Positions 18,140 through 28,257 of a stretch of 64,000 nucleotides of DNA are shown here, in pieces. Source of the DNA: Salinibacterium sp. SWN167 (GTDB lineage Bacteria > Actinomycetota > Actinomycetes > Actinomycetales > Microbacteriaceae); assembly GCF_015864665.1 (NCBI RefSeq), contig NZ_JADYWU010000001.1, positions 868,001-932,000 on the forward strand. Reading direction: 5' to 3'. Under the pieces are notes generated by a model. The model did no database searches and had not been told where the DNA came from. It saw only the letters and a program-made list of their open reading frames with translations. A program made the translations under genes and the position numbers. Each line of letters opens with the position of its first letter. Position 1 is the stretch's first letter.

Positions 18140-19342
18140 ATGATCAGTGCACAACGGCGTATGGCCGCAGCTTTTATTTCCGGAATTGCCGTTGCCGGCA
18201 CCGTATACCTCGCAACCGGGCTGGCGTTCTTTACGTCGAACGGTGCTGCGGCAGAGAACCTGCCGACGATCGCCGAGTACTTCTTGCCGATGGCACTTGT
18301 GCTCTTCTTGCTCTACTCGCTCGCGGCGGCGCTCGAGATTCACCGCTACTGGTACACGACCGCAGTGTCGGCTCTCGTGATCGGCATCGCCGCGGCCTTC
18401 TTCGGCACCGCCCTCGGCATCATTGCCTCGGGAGCCGAATGGAATCCCGAAGCGATGGCCTTCATCTTGGCAAGCCTGCTCGGCACGAACCTCATCTTTG
18501 TCGTCGCCACGATCGTGACCGCCCTGACGGTTGGTCGCCGCGTGTGGTTTGCCATGGTCGCCCGTGCCCCGCAGTCGACCTCCACGCTGACCGCTCTCGT
18601 ACGTGCCCCCTCCTCGCGCATGGCTGAGGGAGAACTGACTCACCTCGACCGTGTTCCCGTGGATGCCGACCTTGCCGATTCGCAGTGGGAGGCCTACGTT
18701 GCCGCCCTCAAAGACAACGGCTTCGAAGTAATCGAAGTGCCCGCCGACGACGATCTCGCCGATTCTGTTTTCATCGAAGACACCGTGGTGATGTTCGGCG
18801 AGGTTGCGGTGCTCACGAGCCCCGGTGCTGAGAGCCGTCAGGCTGAGATTGATGCTGTTCGCGAGAGCGTCGCTGGACTGGGTCTCGAACTCCGCGAGAT
18901 CACTCAGCCGGGAACTCTCGACGGTGGTGACGTTCTCAAGGTCGGCTCCACGGTTTATGTGGGACGCGGTGGTCGCACTAATGCTGAAGGTATCCGTCAG
19001 TTGCGCGCGATCGTAACGCCCCTGGGCTACACCCTCATTGCCGTGCCGGTCGAGAAGGTGCTGCACCTCAAGAGCGGTGTCACGGCTCTTCCCGACGGCA
19101 CGATCATTGGGTACCCCGATCTCGTCGACAATGTCGACCTCTATGACCGTTTCTTGGCCGTGCCCGAGGCCGAAGGTGCCGCTGTTGTGGTGCTGTCGGA
19201 TGACGCGGTGCTCATGTCGTCGTCGGCGCCCCAGACCGCGGCACTCATCGAGAATCTCGGGTACCGCGTCGTGACTGTTGACGTCTCAGAGTTTGAGAAG
19301 ATGGAGGGCTGCGTCACGTGCCTCTCCGTCCGCATCCGCTGA
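18140..19342 (+). CDS. Membrane-anchored dimethylargininase-like hydrolase (fusion)
   Basis: A 400-residue fusion. Residues 1-145 hold about four transmembrane helices (near 8-28, 45-66, 75-100 and 110-135). From about 150 the protein is a DDAH/arginine-deiminase-fold amidinohydrolase with Glu213 in FIEDTVV, His309 in HLKSGVT and the catalytic Cys394 in EGCVTCLSVR. Such enzymes hydrolyse methylated arginines to citrulline and methylamines; substrate identity is inferred. ATG 18140 was chosen because TAAGTT sits at -13 to -8 (leaderless type); TTG 18131 is possible. The catalytic half has no signal and probably faces the cytoplasm. No arginine catabolism genes lie nearby. Confidence 0.85.
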   Translation: MISAQRRMAAAFISGIAVAGTVYLATGLAFFTSNGAAAENLPTIAEYFLPMALVLFLLYSLAAALEIHRYWYTTAVSALVIGIAAAFFGTALGIIASGAEWNPEAMAFILASLLGTNLIFVVATIVTALTVGRRVWFAMVARAPQSTSTLTALVRAPSSRMAEGELTHLDRVPVDADLADSQWEAYVAALKDNGFEVIEVPADDDLADSVFIEDTVVMFGEVAVLTSPGAESRQAEIDAVRESVAGLGLELREITQPGTLDGGDVLKVGSTVYVGRGGRTNAEGIRQLRAIVTPLGYTLIAVPVEKVLHLKSGVTALPDGTIIGYPDLVDNVDLYDRFLAVPEAEGAAVVVLSDDAVLMSSSAPQTAALIENLGYRVVTVDVSEFEKMEGCVTCLSVRIR

Positions 19343-19376
19343 ATTGAGACTCTGTCAAAAAACTTGTGGATAGTGA

Positions 19377-19405
19377 TTGTGAAAGCGCCGGGGCGGGCAT
19401 ATTCT
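19377..19405 (+). promoter_or_regulatory. Promoter of the ABC exporter operon
   Basis: TTGTGA (19377-19382), a 17-base spacer and TATTCT (19400-19405) form a plausible sigma-70-type promoter, with a leader of about 110 bases before ATG 19522. Confidence 0.5.
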
Positions 19406-19521
19406 AAAAGGCTGTCTGCCCCGCGCCAATCACGACGAGGAGCAGCGGTTCACGGTCGCACACGACGCGACCCGCAGTAATCGCGATCCCTGAACGCAGG
19501 GATCCCTCTCGTCAAGGATCC

Positions 19522-21321
19522 ATGGTGTCACCACAGTCTGACCAGCCAGAACGCGTGAAAGCGGTCGGCACTTTTGCGGCTATCCGCCGGCTTTACCCCT
19601 ACGCAAAATCGGCCATGCCGTTCATCTACCTCGGCATGGCAGCAGCGCTGGCCGCCGGAATTGTTGCGCTGCTCATCCCGCAAGTGTTGCGCTCGCTCGT
19701 GGATGGGCCGCTTCAGTCGGGCGATTCAAGCCAGATTTGGCCCGCCTTCTTCATCGTTCTCGGGCTCGGCATTGTCGAGGCGATCATGATCGCGCTTCGT
19801 CGCTACTTTGTGCTGACGCCGGGAACCCATGTCGAGGCGCGCATGCGCAACACCCTCTACATGACCTTGCAGCACCTGCCGGTGAGCTTCCACGACCGGT
19901 GGCCGAGCGGCCAGCTGCTGTCGCGGGCCGTCAGCGACCTCAACCTCATCCGTCGGTGGCTGTCGTTCGGACTCGTGTTGCTCGTGGTCAACGTGCTCAC
20001 GATCATCGTGGGGCTGCTGTTCCTCGTAAACATCTCGTGGGTGCTCGGCGTGATCTTTATCGTCACCTCGATCCCGTTGTGGATCTACGGGTACGTCTTC
20101 GAAAAGAAGTACTCGATCGTGGCCCGCCGCAGCCAAGACCAGACCGGTGACCTCGCGACGGCCGTCGAAGAGTCGGTGCACGGCATCCGTGTTCTGAAAG
20201 CCTTTGGTCGAGGAAAGCACGCGCTCATCGGCTTCTCGGCTCAGGCCGAAAGCTTGCGTGGCACCGAGATTGAGAAGGCCCGCGCTATCGCCGGCATCTG
20301 GCTCTGGCTGCTGCTCGTGCCCGACGTCATGTTTGCGCTCGGACTTCTCGGCGGCGTGTGGCTCGTTGTTGAGGGCAACATCTCTGCCGGTGACCTGGTC
20401 GCGTTCTTCGCCACGGCCACCGTGTTGAGGTTCCCCGTGGAATCGATCGGCTTCCTACTGTCGATGACGTTCGACGCGCGCACTGCCGCCGACCGTTTCT
20501 TTGAAGTGATGGACTCAGCAAATCCCATCACCGACCCCGAACACCCCGAAACGATCACGGATAGCCGGGGTCACCTTCAGTTCACGAACGTGCACTACCG
20601 CTACCCCGATTCGCCCGCGAATGTTCCCGACCTCGTCAACGGCATCGACTTGAGCATTGAGCCAGGCGAGACCATGGCCCTCGTGGGGCTGACGGGCTCG
20701 GGCAAATCGACGATCACGGCCCTCACAACACGTCTCTACGACGTGACAGAAGGGTCAATCAGCATCGACGGCGTCGATATCCGCAACCTCACCCTGATTG
20801 AGCTGCGGCGTCACCTGGCGATGGCGTTCGAGGATGCCACGCTGTTCTCATCGAGCGTGCGCGAGAACGTGCTCATGGGGCGCCCCGATTCCACCGAAGA
20901 AGAACTGCGCGAAGCGTTGAGCATCGCGCAAGCCGACTTCGTGTACGACCTGCCCAAGGGCCTCGACACGCTCGTCGGTGAAGAGGGCCTGAGCTTGTCA
21001 GGTGGTCAACGGCAGCGCCTCGCGCTCGCTCGCGCCGTCGCCGCGAAGCCCGCGGTGCTTGTGCTCGATGACCCGTTGTCGGCGCTCGACGTCGACACTG
21101 AAGCACTTGTCGAGGCCGCGCTGCGCAAGGTGCTGAGCTCCACGACCGCGCTTATCGTCGCTCACCGCCCATCGACCGTGATGCTCGCTGACCGCGTTGC
21201 TCTTCTCGAAGATGGCAAGGTCACCGCGGTCGGAAAGCACTCCGACCTGCTGGCGACCAGCAGTCACTACCGTTACGTCATATCCAGTCTTGAAGAGGAA
21301 GAGCAGGAGGTCAGTTCATGA
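19522..21321 (+). CDS. ABC exporter half-transporter (type IV fold), first subunit
   Basis: A 599-residue permease-ATPase fusion: six helices (about 25-320) then an ABC ATPase with Walker [10 protein letters not shown], signature [10 protein letters not shown], Walker [13 protein letters not shown] and H-loop VAHRP. It probably pairs with the second half-transporter, whose gene overlaps its stop (ATGA), to make a heterodimeric exporter. The Walker B ends in Asp (DDP) rather than the catalytic Glu, so this is likely the degenerate ATPase site, a normal feature of heterodimeric exporters. The substrate is unknown (drug, lipid or peptide). Confidence 0.92.
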   Translation: MVSPQSDQPERVKAVGTFAAIRRLYPYAKSAMPFIYLGMAAALAAGIVALLIPQVLRSLVDGPLQSGDSSQIWPAFFIVLGLGIVEAIMIALRRYFVLTPGTHVEARMRNTLYMTLQHLPVSFHDRWPSGQLLSRAVSDLNLIRRWLSFGLVLLVVNVLTIIVGLLFLVNISWVLGVIFIVTSIPLWIYGYVFEKKYSIVARRSQDQTGDLATAVEESVHGIRVLKAFGRGKHALIGFSAQAESLRGTEIEKARAIAGIWLWLLLVPDVMFALGLLGGVWLVVEGNISAGDLVAFFATATVLRFPVESIGFLLSMTFDARTAADRFFEVMDSANPITDPEHPETITDSRGHLQFTNVHYRYPDSPANVPDLVNGIDLSIEPGETMALVGLTGSGKSTITALTTRLYDVTEGSISIDGVDIRNLTLIELRRHLAMAFEDATLFSSSVRENVLMGRPDSTEEELREALSIAQADFVYDLPKGLDTLVGEEGLSLSGGQRQRLALARAVAAKPAVLVLDDPLSALDVDTEALVEAALRKVLSSTTALIVAHRPSTVMLADRVALLEDGKVTAVGKHSDLLATSSHYRYVISSLEEEEQEVSS

Positions 21322-23123
21322 GCGTGATGGGAACCTCCGGCGAAGAACGCAACGACTACACCAAGGACGAGAGCCGTCAGATTCGGCAGCGCTCGCTGCG
21401 CCTGCTCGGATCGTTGATCGCGCCCGTGCGCCTTCGTGTTGTCCTTACGATGGCTGTTGTTGTCGTGAGCACTGCCGCGCAAGTGGCTGGCCCCGCGCTG
21501 ATCGCGTACGGCATCGACAACGCGTTGCCCGCCCTCATCGACGGCGAAACGTTGCCGCTCGTGCTTGCCGTCAGCGCGTACCTGTTCACAGGCATCGTTG
21601 GCGCCTCAATGATCGCCTGGTACACCGTGCTGAGCGCCCGCGTGAGCCAAGCAATCCTGTTCGACTTGCGCAAACGCGTCTTCTTGCACACGCAACGGCT
21701 GAGCCTTGAATTCCACGAGAGCTACACCTCGGGGCGCATCATCGCGCGTCAAACGAGTGACCTCGATGCGATTCGCGAACTACTCGACTCGGGTATCAAC
21801 CAGCTCGTGCAGGGTGCGCTCTACATGGGATTCATCGCTATCGCGATGTTCTCGCTCGACTGGGTGAGCGGCGTCATTCTGTTCTTCGCGCTAATACCGT
21901 TGGGCTTCCTCACGCGTTGGTTCCAGGTGCGGTCGCAATTGCACTTTCGTGAGACGCGCACGACTTCGGCCAAGCTGATCGTGCACTTTGTGGAGACCAT
22001 GACCGGCATCCGTGCGGTGAAGGCCTTCCGCAAAGAAGAGCGCAACCGCGAACAATTCGGGGGGCTCGTTGAGAATTATCGGGATGCCAACGCCCGCGTC
22101 ATCCAATTGTTCGGAATCTTTGACCCGGGTCTGGTTCTCATCGGAAACGTTGCTCTTGCGATGATCCTGCTCGTGGGCGGCCTGCGTGTCTCGACCGGCG
22201 ATCTCGCGATCGGTGCCCTGCTCGGCGCGCTGCTGTATGCCCGCCAGTTCTTTGCGCCTGCGCAAGAGATGGCGATGTTCTACAACTCCTACCAGTCCGC
22301 TGCCGCGGCTTTGGAGAAGATTTCGGGAGTGCTCGAAGAGCGCCCGACCGTTGCTGACCCCACGACTCCGATTGACCTGCGCAAGGCCAAGGGAACCGTG
22401 AAGTTCGACGGTGTGGAATTTGCCTACAACGCCGACAAGGTGATCCTGCCGAAGTTTGATCTTGAGCTGCCCGCCGGTCAGACAGTCGCGATGGTGGGAA
22501 CGACGGGTGCCGGAAAGTCGACCCTCGCGAAGCTCATTTCGCGCTTCTACGACCCCAGCCAGGGCACCGTGTCGCTCGACGGTGTCGACCTGCGCAAGCT
22601 GCATCCGAAAGATCTGCGCCGTGCCATCGTTATGGTCACGCAAGAGGCGTACCTGTTCTCGGGCAACGTTGCCGACAACATTGCGCTCGGTAAGCCCGAT
22701 GCGACCCGCGAGGAGATCGTGAAGGCTGCGAAGGCGGTTGGCGCGCACGAATTCATTGAAGCGCTGCCCAACGGTTACGACACCGACGTAAACAAGCGTG
22801 GCGGTCGAGTGAGTGCCGGGCAGCGACAACTGTTGTCGTTTGCGCGCGCGTTCATCGCCGACCCTGTCGTGCTGATTCTGGATGAGGCAACCGCGTCGCT
22901 CGATATCCCGAGCGAACGCCTTGTTCAGGCTGGCCTTCAGACGCTGCTCTCCGACCGCACCGCCATTATCATTGCGCACCGTCTATCGACGGTCGCAATC
23001 GCTGACCGCGTGCTCGTCATGGAACACGGCCGCGTCATCGAAGATGGCACCCCGCAAGATCTCATTTCGGGCTCCGGCAAGTTCGCGCAATTGCACGCGG
23101 CCTGGCGGGACTCGCTCGTTTAG
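21318..23123 (+). CDS. ABC exporter half-transporter, second subunit
   Basis: A 601-residue permease-ATPase. Its ATPase has Walker [10 protein letters not shown], signature VSAGQRQLL, Walker [13 protein letters not shown] with the catalytic Glu, and H-loop IIAHRLSTV. With the upstream subunit this gives one catalytic and one degenerate site. The start ATG 21318 overlaps the upstream stop by 4 bases and has AGGAGG upstream. Its stop shares the tetranucleotide TTAG with the stop of the convergent alkyltransferase-like gene. Confidence 0.93.
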   Translation: MSVMGTSGEERNDYTKDESRQIRQRSLRLLGSLIAPVRLRVVLTMAVVVVSTAAQVAGPALIAYGIDNALPALIDGETLPLVLAVSAYLFTGIVGASMIAWYTVLSARVSQAILFDLRKRVFLHTQRLSLEFHESYTSGRIIARQTSDLDAIRELLDSGINQLVQGALYMGFIAIAMFSLDWVSGVILFFALIPLGFLTRWFQVRSQLHFRETRTTSAKLIVHFVETMTGIRAVKAFRKEERNREQFGGLVENYRDANARVIQLFGIFDPGLVLIGNVALAMILLVGGLRVSTGDLAIGALLGALLYARQFFAPAQEMAMFYNSYQSAAAALEKISGVLEERPTVADPTTPIDLRKAKGTVKFDGVEFAYNADKVILPKFDLELPAGQTVAMVGTTGAGKSTLAKLISRFYDPSQGTVSLDGVDLRKLHPKDLRRAIVMVTQEAYLFSGNVADNIALGKPDATREEIVKAAKAVGAHEFIEALPNGYDTDVNKRGGRVSAGQRQLLSFARAFIADPVVLILDEATASLDIPSERLVQAGLQTLLSDRTAIIIAHRLSTVAIADRVLVMEHGRVIEDGTPQDLISGSGKFAQLHAAWRDSLV

Positions 23124-23431
23124 GGGCGGTATCGCGCTAACCGTAGGTTGACGCGATACCCGCCGTCGGGCATCCATGTCAGCGGCGTTGATTCGGCCTC
23201 GTAGTGCACGAGCGCCCGATCTTCGTGAGCGAGGGGTGGATGCCCGCCAGAACGGATGACGCGCCACCACGCCACGTCGGAACCGTAGCGGGCCATCACG
23301 GTGCCGACGGCCCGCGCGGCTCGCGAGCCGATCGTGGCAGCGACCTCGCCGTAGGTCATCACGTGGCCGGGCGGGATCGATTCAACGACCTCGAGCACGC
23401 GGCTCACGAAATCGTCGCTAGGAGCGGGCAC
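23120..23431 (-). CDS. Alkyltransferase-like (ATL) DNA-repair protein
   Basis: A 103-residue protein of the MGMT DNA-binding domain family. The PCHR methyl-acceptor motif of true methyltransferases is replaced by AWWR, so Trp55 occupies the acceptor Cys position. The base-flipping Tyr27 (MTYGEV) and arginine-finger region (SRAARAVG) are present. ATL proteins bind O6-alkylguanine and hand it to nucleotide-excision repair instead of removing the alkyl group (established). It ends against the convergent ABC exporter and starts 3 bases past the stop of the acetyltransferase gene in the same direction. Confidence 0.85.
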   Translation of the reverse strand: MPAPSDDFVSRVLEVVESIPPGHVMTYGEVAATIGSRAARAVGTVMARYGSDVAWWRVIRSGGHPPLAHEDRALVHYEAESTPLTWMPDGGYRVNLRLARYRP

Positions 23432-23433
23432 GC

Positions 23434-23886
23434 TTAGAGCGTGTATTCGCCGAGCTTCTCGCCGTATTGAGTTTCGCCGACGACCTTGAAACCGACCTTG
23501 AGGAAGAACTGCTCAGGGCCGTCGTCGCCCTCTTCCCAAATGGCGGTGATGCGATCGAAGCCACGGCTGCGTGCTTCTTCAGCGATTGCCTTCACGGCGA
23601 AACGACCGATTCCTTGACCCTGCTCGTCGCCGGCGACGCTCACGCGCCAGATGCAGCTGCGAAACTCTTCTTGAGACGCATCGGGGTCGAAATTGCCCCG
23701 GACGAATCCGACGACCTTGTCGCCGTCAACGACAACGCGCGGCCACGACGTCAGCGGGTCAATGAAGGCATCCGCGATCGCGTAGGAGGGCGGCGTAACG
23801 AACTGCTCCTGCCCGCGACGCAGCGACAGGTTGTTGGCAGCCACGATGGTGCTTGCCGATAATTCTTCAAGTCTTAGCTCACCCAT
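23434..23886 (-). CDS. GNAT-family N-acetyltransferase
   Basis: A 150-residue acetyl-CoA-dependent acyltransferase with acetyl-CoA loop [18 protein letters not shown] at about residues 87-105 and the usual beta-bulge before it ([10 protein letters not shown]). The acceptor is unknown. ATG 23886 has no Shine-Dalgarno sequence; TAGCCT on the minus strand lies exactly at -12 to -7, suggesting a leaderless message. It is probably co-transcribed with the ATL gene, which begins 3 bases after its stop. Confidence 0.85.
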   Translation of the reverse strand: MGELRLEELSASTIVAANNLSLRRGQEQFVTPPSYAIADAFIDPLTSWPRVVVDGDKVVGFVRGNFDPDASQEEFRSCIWRVSVAGDEQGQGIGRFAVKAIAEEARSRGFDRITAIWEEGDDGPEQFFLKVGFKVVGETQYGEKLGEYTL

Positions 23887-23991
23887 GAATACAGGCTAAC
23901 CCGCGGTAGGCAGATGCGCCAAGGTATCTCGATGTCGAGATACATAGGAAAAAGAGTAAGCTGGTCGTGGCCACTAACTAAGGAGCAAAGC

Positions 23992-25206
23992 TTGTCCAAG
24001 ATCAAGGTAGAAGGCACCGTCGTCGAACTCGACGGCGACGAAATGACGCGCATTATTTGGCACCGGATCAAGGAAACCCTGATCCACCCCTACGTTGACG
24101 TCAACCTCGAGTACTACGACCTCGGCATTGAAAGCCGCGACGCAACCGACGACCAGATCACCATTGATGCGGCTCACGCCATCCAAAAGCACGGTGTTGG
24201 CGTCAAGTGCGCAACCATTACCCCCGACGAAGCCCGTGTTGAAGAATTCGGCCTCAAGAAGATGTGGCGCAGCCCTAACGGCACCATCCGCAACATCCTT
24301 GGTGGCGTTATCTTCCGCGAGCCCATCATCATCTCGAATATCCCGCGCCTCGTGCCGGGCTGGAACAAGCCGATCATCATCGGCCGTCACGCCTTCGGCG
24401 ACCAGTACCGTGCCACCGACTTCCGCTTCAAGGGCAAGGGAAAGCTGACCGTTGAGTTCGCTCCCGAAGATGGTTCCGAGCCGATGAAGTTTGAGGTTTA
24501 TGACTCCCCGGGCGATGGAATCGCGCAGGTTCAGTACAACCTCGATGACTCGATCATTGACTTCGCTCGTGCCAGCCTCAACTACGGCCTCACGCGCAAC
24601 TACCCCGTGTACCTCTCGACGAAGAACACGATCCTCAAGGCCTACGACGGTCGCTTCAAGGACATCTTCGAGGAGATCTTCCAGAACGAGTTCAAGGACA
24701 AGTTCGAAGCAGCCGGCCTCACCTACGAGCACCGTCTTATCGACGACATGGTCGCATCGGCCATGAAGTGGGAGGGCGGCTACGTCTGGGCCTGCAAGAA
24801 CTACGACGGCGACGTTCAGTCCGACACCGTAGCTCAGGGCTTCGGCTCGCTCGGCCTCATGACCTCCGTTCTGGCCACGCCAGACGGAAAGGTCGTTGAA
24901 GCCGAGGCAGCTCACGGCACCGTGACCCGTCACTACCGCCAGCACCAGCAGGGCAAGCCCACCTCCACGAACCCGATCGCGTCGATCTACGCGTGGACCC
25001 GTGGACTGGCTCACCGTGGTGTGCTCGACAACAACCAGGAACTCGTCGACTTCGCGTCGACCCTGGAAGACGTCGTCATCAAGAGCGTTGAGGCCGGTCA
25101 CATGACCAAGGACCTCGCACTGCTCGTCGGACCGGACCAGAAGTGGGAAACCACTGAAGAGTTCCTCGACACGCTCGACAAGAACCTCGCAACACGACTT
25201 GCGTAA
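23992..25206 (+). CDS. icd: NADP-dependent isocitrate dehydrogenase, eukaryote-type homodimer
   Basis: A 404-residue TCA-cycle enzyme that converts isocitrate to 2-oxoglutarate with NADPH formation. Sequence blocks ([19 protein letters not shown]-type [32 protein letters not shown]) are those of the type II family shared with mitochondria, not the E. coli type. The start is TTG 23992, placed 6 bases after AAGGAG and giving the family N-terminus SKIKVEG; open frame upstream adds 26 unrelated codons. A strong terminator follows. Confidence 0.95.
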   Translation: MSKIKVEGTVVELDGDEMTRIIWHRIKETLIHPYVDVNLEYYDLGIESRDATDDQITIDAAHAIQKHGVGVKCATITPDEARVEEFGLKKMWRSPNGTIRNILGGVIFREPIIISNIPRLVPGWNKPIIIGRHAFGDQYRATDFRFKGKGKLTVEFAPEDGSEPMKFEVYDSPGDGIAQVQYNLDDSIIDFARASLNYGLTRNYPVYLSTKNTILKAYDGRFKDIFEEIFQNEFKDKFEAAGLTYEHRLIDDMVASAMKWEGGYVWACKNYDGDVQSDTVAQGFGSLGLMTSVLATPDGKVVEAEAAHGTVTRHYRQHQQGKPTSTNPIASIYAWTRGLAHRGVLDNNQELVDFASTLEDVVIKSVEAGHMTKDLALLVGPDQKWETTEEFLDTLDKNLATRLA

Positions 25207-25255
25207 GTAGCACTTCGCGTTTCTGACGACTGGCTTATCGCCAGCACGTTGTGAG

Positions 25256-25289
25256 AAGGGCCCGGAAGCTTCGGCTTCCGGGCCCTTTT
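25256..25289 (+). terminator. Intrinsic terminator after icd
   Basis: Perfect 14-base arms (25256-25269 and 25274-25287) around the stable tetraloop TTCG, followed by TT. It starts 50 bases after the icd stop codon. Confidence 0.9.
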
Positions 25290-25429
25290 GCGTGCCCGGC
25301 TCTCGTCGTTGTCGCCGACATTCTGCGCGTTCTCACCCAACACTCGGCAAGCATTCGGCAAGCGTTGAGGATTGCTCCCTAGCGTCGGAGCGCAGCATAA
25401 CTGCGAACCGTCGACGAATTGGAGACACC

Positions 25430-25924
25430 ATGTCATTTCAGACCCAAGCAACAACAGGCCAGCTCGACACCATCCGGTCGATCATGAAAAAGACCCGGAT
25501 CGCGATGCTCACGAGCGTCTCCGCAGACGGCGCGCTGCACAGCCACCCCATGACCGTGCAGGAGGCAGAATTCGATGGCGATTGCTGGTTCTTGGCCTCC
25601 GCCGAGTCCGACACCGTGAATCAGTTGCTGGCGCATCCTCAGGTCAACCTGGCCTATGCGGGTTCGTCCGAGTGGCTATCGCTGTCGGGCTCTGCCGAAA
25701 TTATTCGGGATGTGGCGAAGAAGAAAGAACTCTGGAACTCGTTCACTGATGTGTGGTTCGAAGACGGGGCCGAAGATCCTTCGGTGGTGCTGATTCACGT
25801 CAAGGCCGACTCGGCACAGTACTGGGAGAGCCCCGGCAAAGTTGCGACTCTCGTTAGCGTTGTCGCTGCGAAGGTAACCGGGGATGAGCCTCACACCGGG
25901 TCGTCCGAATCGGTCACGATCTAG
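25430..25924 (+). CDS. Pyridoxamine 5'-phosphate oxidase-family (general stress protein-like) flavoprotein
   Basis: A 164-residue split-barrel protein with RIAMLTSVSADGALHSHPM and FLASAESDTVNQL, typical of the general-stress-protein-26 branch that binds flavin or F420. ATG 25430 has GGAG 5 bases upstream. The preceding 140 bases after the icd terminator carry a short direct repeat (CGGCAAGC, at about 25346 and 25357) whose role is unclear. The DUF2231-Rieske gene follows by 37 bases and may be co-transcribed. The reaction is unknown. Confidence 0.85.
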   Translation: MSFQTQATTGQLDTIRSIMKKTRIAMLTSVSADGALHSHPMTVQEAEFDGDCWFLASAESDTVNQLLAHPQVNLAYAGSSEWLSLSGSAEIIRDVAKKKELWNSFTDVWFEDGAEDPSVVLIHVKADSAQYWESPGKVATLVSVVAAKVTGDEPHTGSSESVTI

Positions 25925-25961
25925 TTCTCCAACAACACACGCTGAGAGGGACGAGGCTCTG

Positions 25962-26840
25962 ATGAAACGACTGCCAGTATTGCGAAATGTTGACCGTCTA
26001 GAGGAAGCGGCCGCGCTCGATCCCGCTGTTGAGAAGACGCGGGCCGTCGTGGATGCAGTTCTTCGCCCGCGGTGGTTGCGAGACCTGCTGCATGGCGTTC
26101 CGCTGGGTCACCCGGTGCATCCGCTCGGTGTCCACGTTCCTCTGGGCGCGTGGATCTCGGCGGGCGTGCTGGACGCCCTGCCCGGTACCGAGAAGGCGTC
26201 ACGGGCACTCGTCGGAGTCGGGGTGCTTGGCGCGAGCGGAACAGCGGTCGCCGGCTTCGCGGACTGGTCGAAGCTCGACGAAAAGCAGCAGCGCGTCGGC
26301 TTCGTGCATGCCGCGGTCAACATGGTGGCGACGGGATTCTTCGCGGCATCCTTCGTGCAGCGCTCCCGCGGAAAGCACACGAGCGGCAAGGTACTGAGCT
26401 ATGCCGGGCTCGCGATCGCGTCGGGCGGCGGCTATCTAGGTGGACACCTGACCTACCGGCAAGCAGCGGGTGTCAGTCATGCTCCCGACGTGGAGGCGTC
26501 CTTCCCCAGCGGGTGGCAGCAGCTCGCTCCGCTCACCGAGCTTGCGGATGGCTCACTCGACAAGCGCGTTGTCGCCGATACCGAGGTGGTGGTCTTCCGT
26601 CGCGGAGACCGCGTCTCCGTACTCTCGAACACGTGCAGCCACCTCGGAGCCGAACTCCATGACGGGTACGTCGTCGGCGATGACTCCACCCCGGGCGGAG
26701 CGTGTGTGGAATGCCCGTGGCACCAGAGTGCGTTTTCGCTCGACACGGGGGAAGTCATCCACGGGCCAGCGACGAGTCCACAGCCGCGCTTCGAGAGCCG
26801 AGTCGTGGATGGCACGGTGGAGATTCGGTTGCCGCGCTAG
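25962..26840 (+). CDS. DUF2231 membrane domain fused to a Rieske [2Fe-2S] domain
   Basis: A 292-residue fusion. The first ~175 residues are DUF2231-like, with hydrophobic segments and PLGHPVHPLGVHVPLGAW. The C-terminal ~100 residues are a Rieske domain: cluster ligands Cys225-x-His227 and Cys251-x2-His254 (CSHLGAELHDG, CVECPWHQSAF). The cluster domain most likely sits on a membrane-attached electron-transfer protein; partner and topology are unknown. ATG 25962 is the first start outside the upstream gene. The stop TAG lies in a CTAG shared with the convergent DUF805 gene. Confidence 0.87.
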   Translation: MKRLPVLRNVDRLEEAAALDPAVEKTRAVVDAVLRPRWLRDLLHGVPLGHPVHPLGVHVPLGAWISAGVLDALPGTEKASRALVGVGVLGASGTAVAGFADWSKLDEKQQRVGFVHAAVNMVATGFFAASFVQRSRGKHTSGKVLSYAGLAIASGGGYLGGHLTYRQAAGVSHAPDVEASFPSGWQQLAPLTELADGSLDKRVVADTEVVVFRRGDRVSVLSNTCSHLGAELHDGYVVGDDSTPGGACVECPWHQSAFSLDTGEVIHGPATSPQPRFESRVVDGTVEIRLPR

Positions 26841-27349
26841 TCGAAACGCAACCCCTCGGGGCGCGAGCCGCGGAGGGCGAGCACGAGCACAATGAGGGCG
26901 CCAGGCGGGACGAGCGCGAGAAATGCCCACCCTCCCGAAAGGTTCGAATCGTGGAGGCGCCGCACGGCAATGGCGATGCCGGGAATTGCTGTGAGCAACA
27001 CCCAGCCTCCCGCAATGAAGGAGAGAAACACGAGGGCGGGAGAAGTGGCCGTGGTGGCGCCGCTCCAGCTTGCAATGGTGAGAGTCGGATAGACCAGCGA
27101 GCCGAACGGGCCGACGGTGAGTTCGGTCACCATGGGGCGGCCCGCGATCAGTAGCGGCGCGACGACCTCCAGCGCGGTAATTACGGCGATATTCACGAGC
27201 ATCCACCACCAGTACTCGCTGCGACTGGCGCGACCGCGCATCCTGAACGATCGATCGAAGAATCGCTGCATCGCACCGCGCATCGACGCACCGAGGAGCG
27301 GTGCGCTCGCAGGCTCCATCGTGGGTGCTGCTGTGGCGGTGAAGGTCAT
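26837..27349 (-). CDS. DUF805-family membrane protein
   Basis: A 170-residue protein with the DUF805 pattern: RFFDRSFRMRGRASRSEYWWWMLVN split here as FRMRGRASRSEYWWWMLV (about 34-51), several helices, and AVRRLHDSNLSGGWAFLALVP near the end. Function is unknown family-wide. ATG 27349 has a near-consensus TATGAT at -12 to -7, indicating a leaderless transcript. It converges on the Rieske gene, sharing CTAG. Confidence 0.85.
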   Translation of the reverse strand: MTFTATAAPTMEPASAPLLGASMRGAMQRFFDRSFRMRGRASRSEYWWWMLVNIAVITALEVVAPLLIAGRPMVTELTVGPFGSLVYPTLTIASWSGATTATSPALVFLSFIAGGWVLLTAIPGIAIAVRRLHDSNLSGGWAFLALVPPGALIVLVLALRGSRPEGLRFD

Positions 27350-27386
27350 GCCCACATCATAGATGAGCGAATTTCGTTTCGTAACT

Positions 27387-28166
27387 CTAGGGCGACGGTT
27401 TTTTCTCGGAGGAGCCCGGCAAGGTGGGAGCCGGGTTTCCCGAGGTAGCGGCCATCTGCGTCGCATGCTCGAGGAGCACGTGCTTGAGTTCAGCCACCTG
27501 CTTCGTGAGATCCGTGACCTCGCGACGCGTCGCGACATGCGAGAGCTCGTCTTGAGCCGCAACTCGTTCCACGATCCACGAGGCCAGGGTTGCCGTAACA
27601 ACACCAAGGAGGGCGATTCCGGCCATCATCACGCCAGCGGCGATCACTCGACCTAGCGTCGTAGCGGGATAGATGTCGCCGTAGCCGACGGTCGTGATCG
27701 TGACGAAGGCCCACCAAATACCATCGCCGAGACTGGTGATCTGAGTGCTGTCGGCGTTGCGTTCGGTATCCAAAATGGCGAGCCCGGCGACAAAGACGAG
27801 CAAGAGCGATGACCCGACCGCGTAGGTGAGCACGCCACCGCGCACGGCGGTTCCCGCCCGTCGTTGCAGCACGCTCAGCAGAGTGACCAAACGCAGGAGG
27901 CGCAGCGGGCGCAACATGGGCAGCACGACGACCATGAGGTCGAACAGGTGCTTTCTGAACCAAAACCAGCGGTGCTCAGCCAAAATGAGGTTCACGAGGT
28001 AGTCGGCCACGAACACCACCCAGGTGACAGCGATGATGACCTCGGCCACCAGCATGGCGGTACCGGAGAGATTGGCGATAACCTCCCACGCGTAGGCGAT
28101 AAGAAAAATGATGGCAGCAACGGTCAAGGGAATGTCCATGATCTGTTTCCAGCGCCGTTGAGTCAT
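27387..28166 (-). CDS. Voltage-gated-type potassium channel
   Basis: A 259-residue channel subunit. Residues about 10-110 form a voltage-sensor-like four-helix unit with basic residues (RPLRLLRLVTLL). Then comes the pore loop with selectivity filter TTVGYGDIYP near residue 173, and a last helix. A short C-terminal coiled segment (residues ~218-240) may aid tetramerisation. ATG 28166 is preceded by TAGGCT at -13 to -8. It is divergent from the P-type ATPase; both handle cations, but no functional link is shown. Confidence 0.88.
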   Translation of the reverse strand: MTQRRWKQIMDIPLTVAAIIFLIAYAWEVIANLSGTAMLVAEVIIAVTWVVFVADYLVNLILAEHRWFWFRKHLFDLMVVVLPMLRPLRLLRLVTLLSVLQRRAGTAVRGGVLTYAVGSSLLLVFVAGLAILDTERNADSTQITSLGDGIWWAFVTITTVGYGDIYPATTLGRVIAAGVMMAGIALLGVVTATLASWIVERVAAQDELSHVATRREVTDLTKQVAELKHVLLEHATQMAATSGNPAPTLPGSSEKKPSP

Positions 28167-28257
28167 GCTGTCGAGCCTACCGACCCCGTTCAGGAGCGCG
28201 GCTAAGGGGAGCCTGTGCTGGCTGGCCGGATACCGCGAACGAGAGTAGAACGAAGGT

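Noticed and set aside
17477-19066. A 529-codon open frame on the minus strand across purH and the dimethylargininase gene
   Set aside because: It crosses two well-supported genes in antisense, has Arg/Gly-rich low-complexity sequence and no recognisable domain.
23974-25101. A 375-codon open frame opposite icd
   Set aside because: It mirrors a conserved TCA-cycle gene and shows no protein-family features.
25346-25366. Short direct repeat CGGCAAGC before the PPOX-family gene
   Set aside because: Two 8-base copies 11 bases apart could be chance and have no palindromic character; mentioned only in the gene entry.
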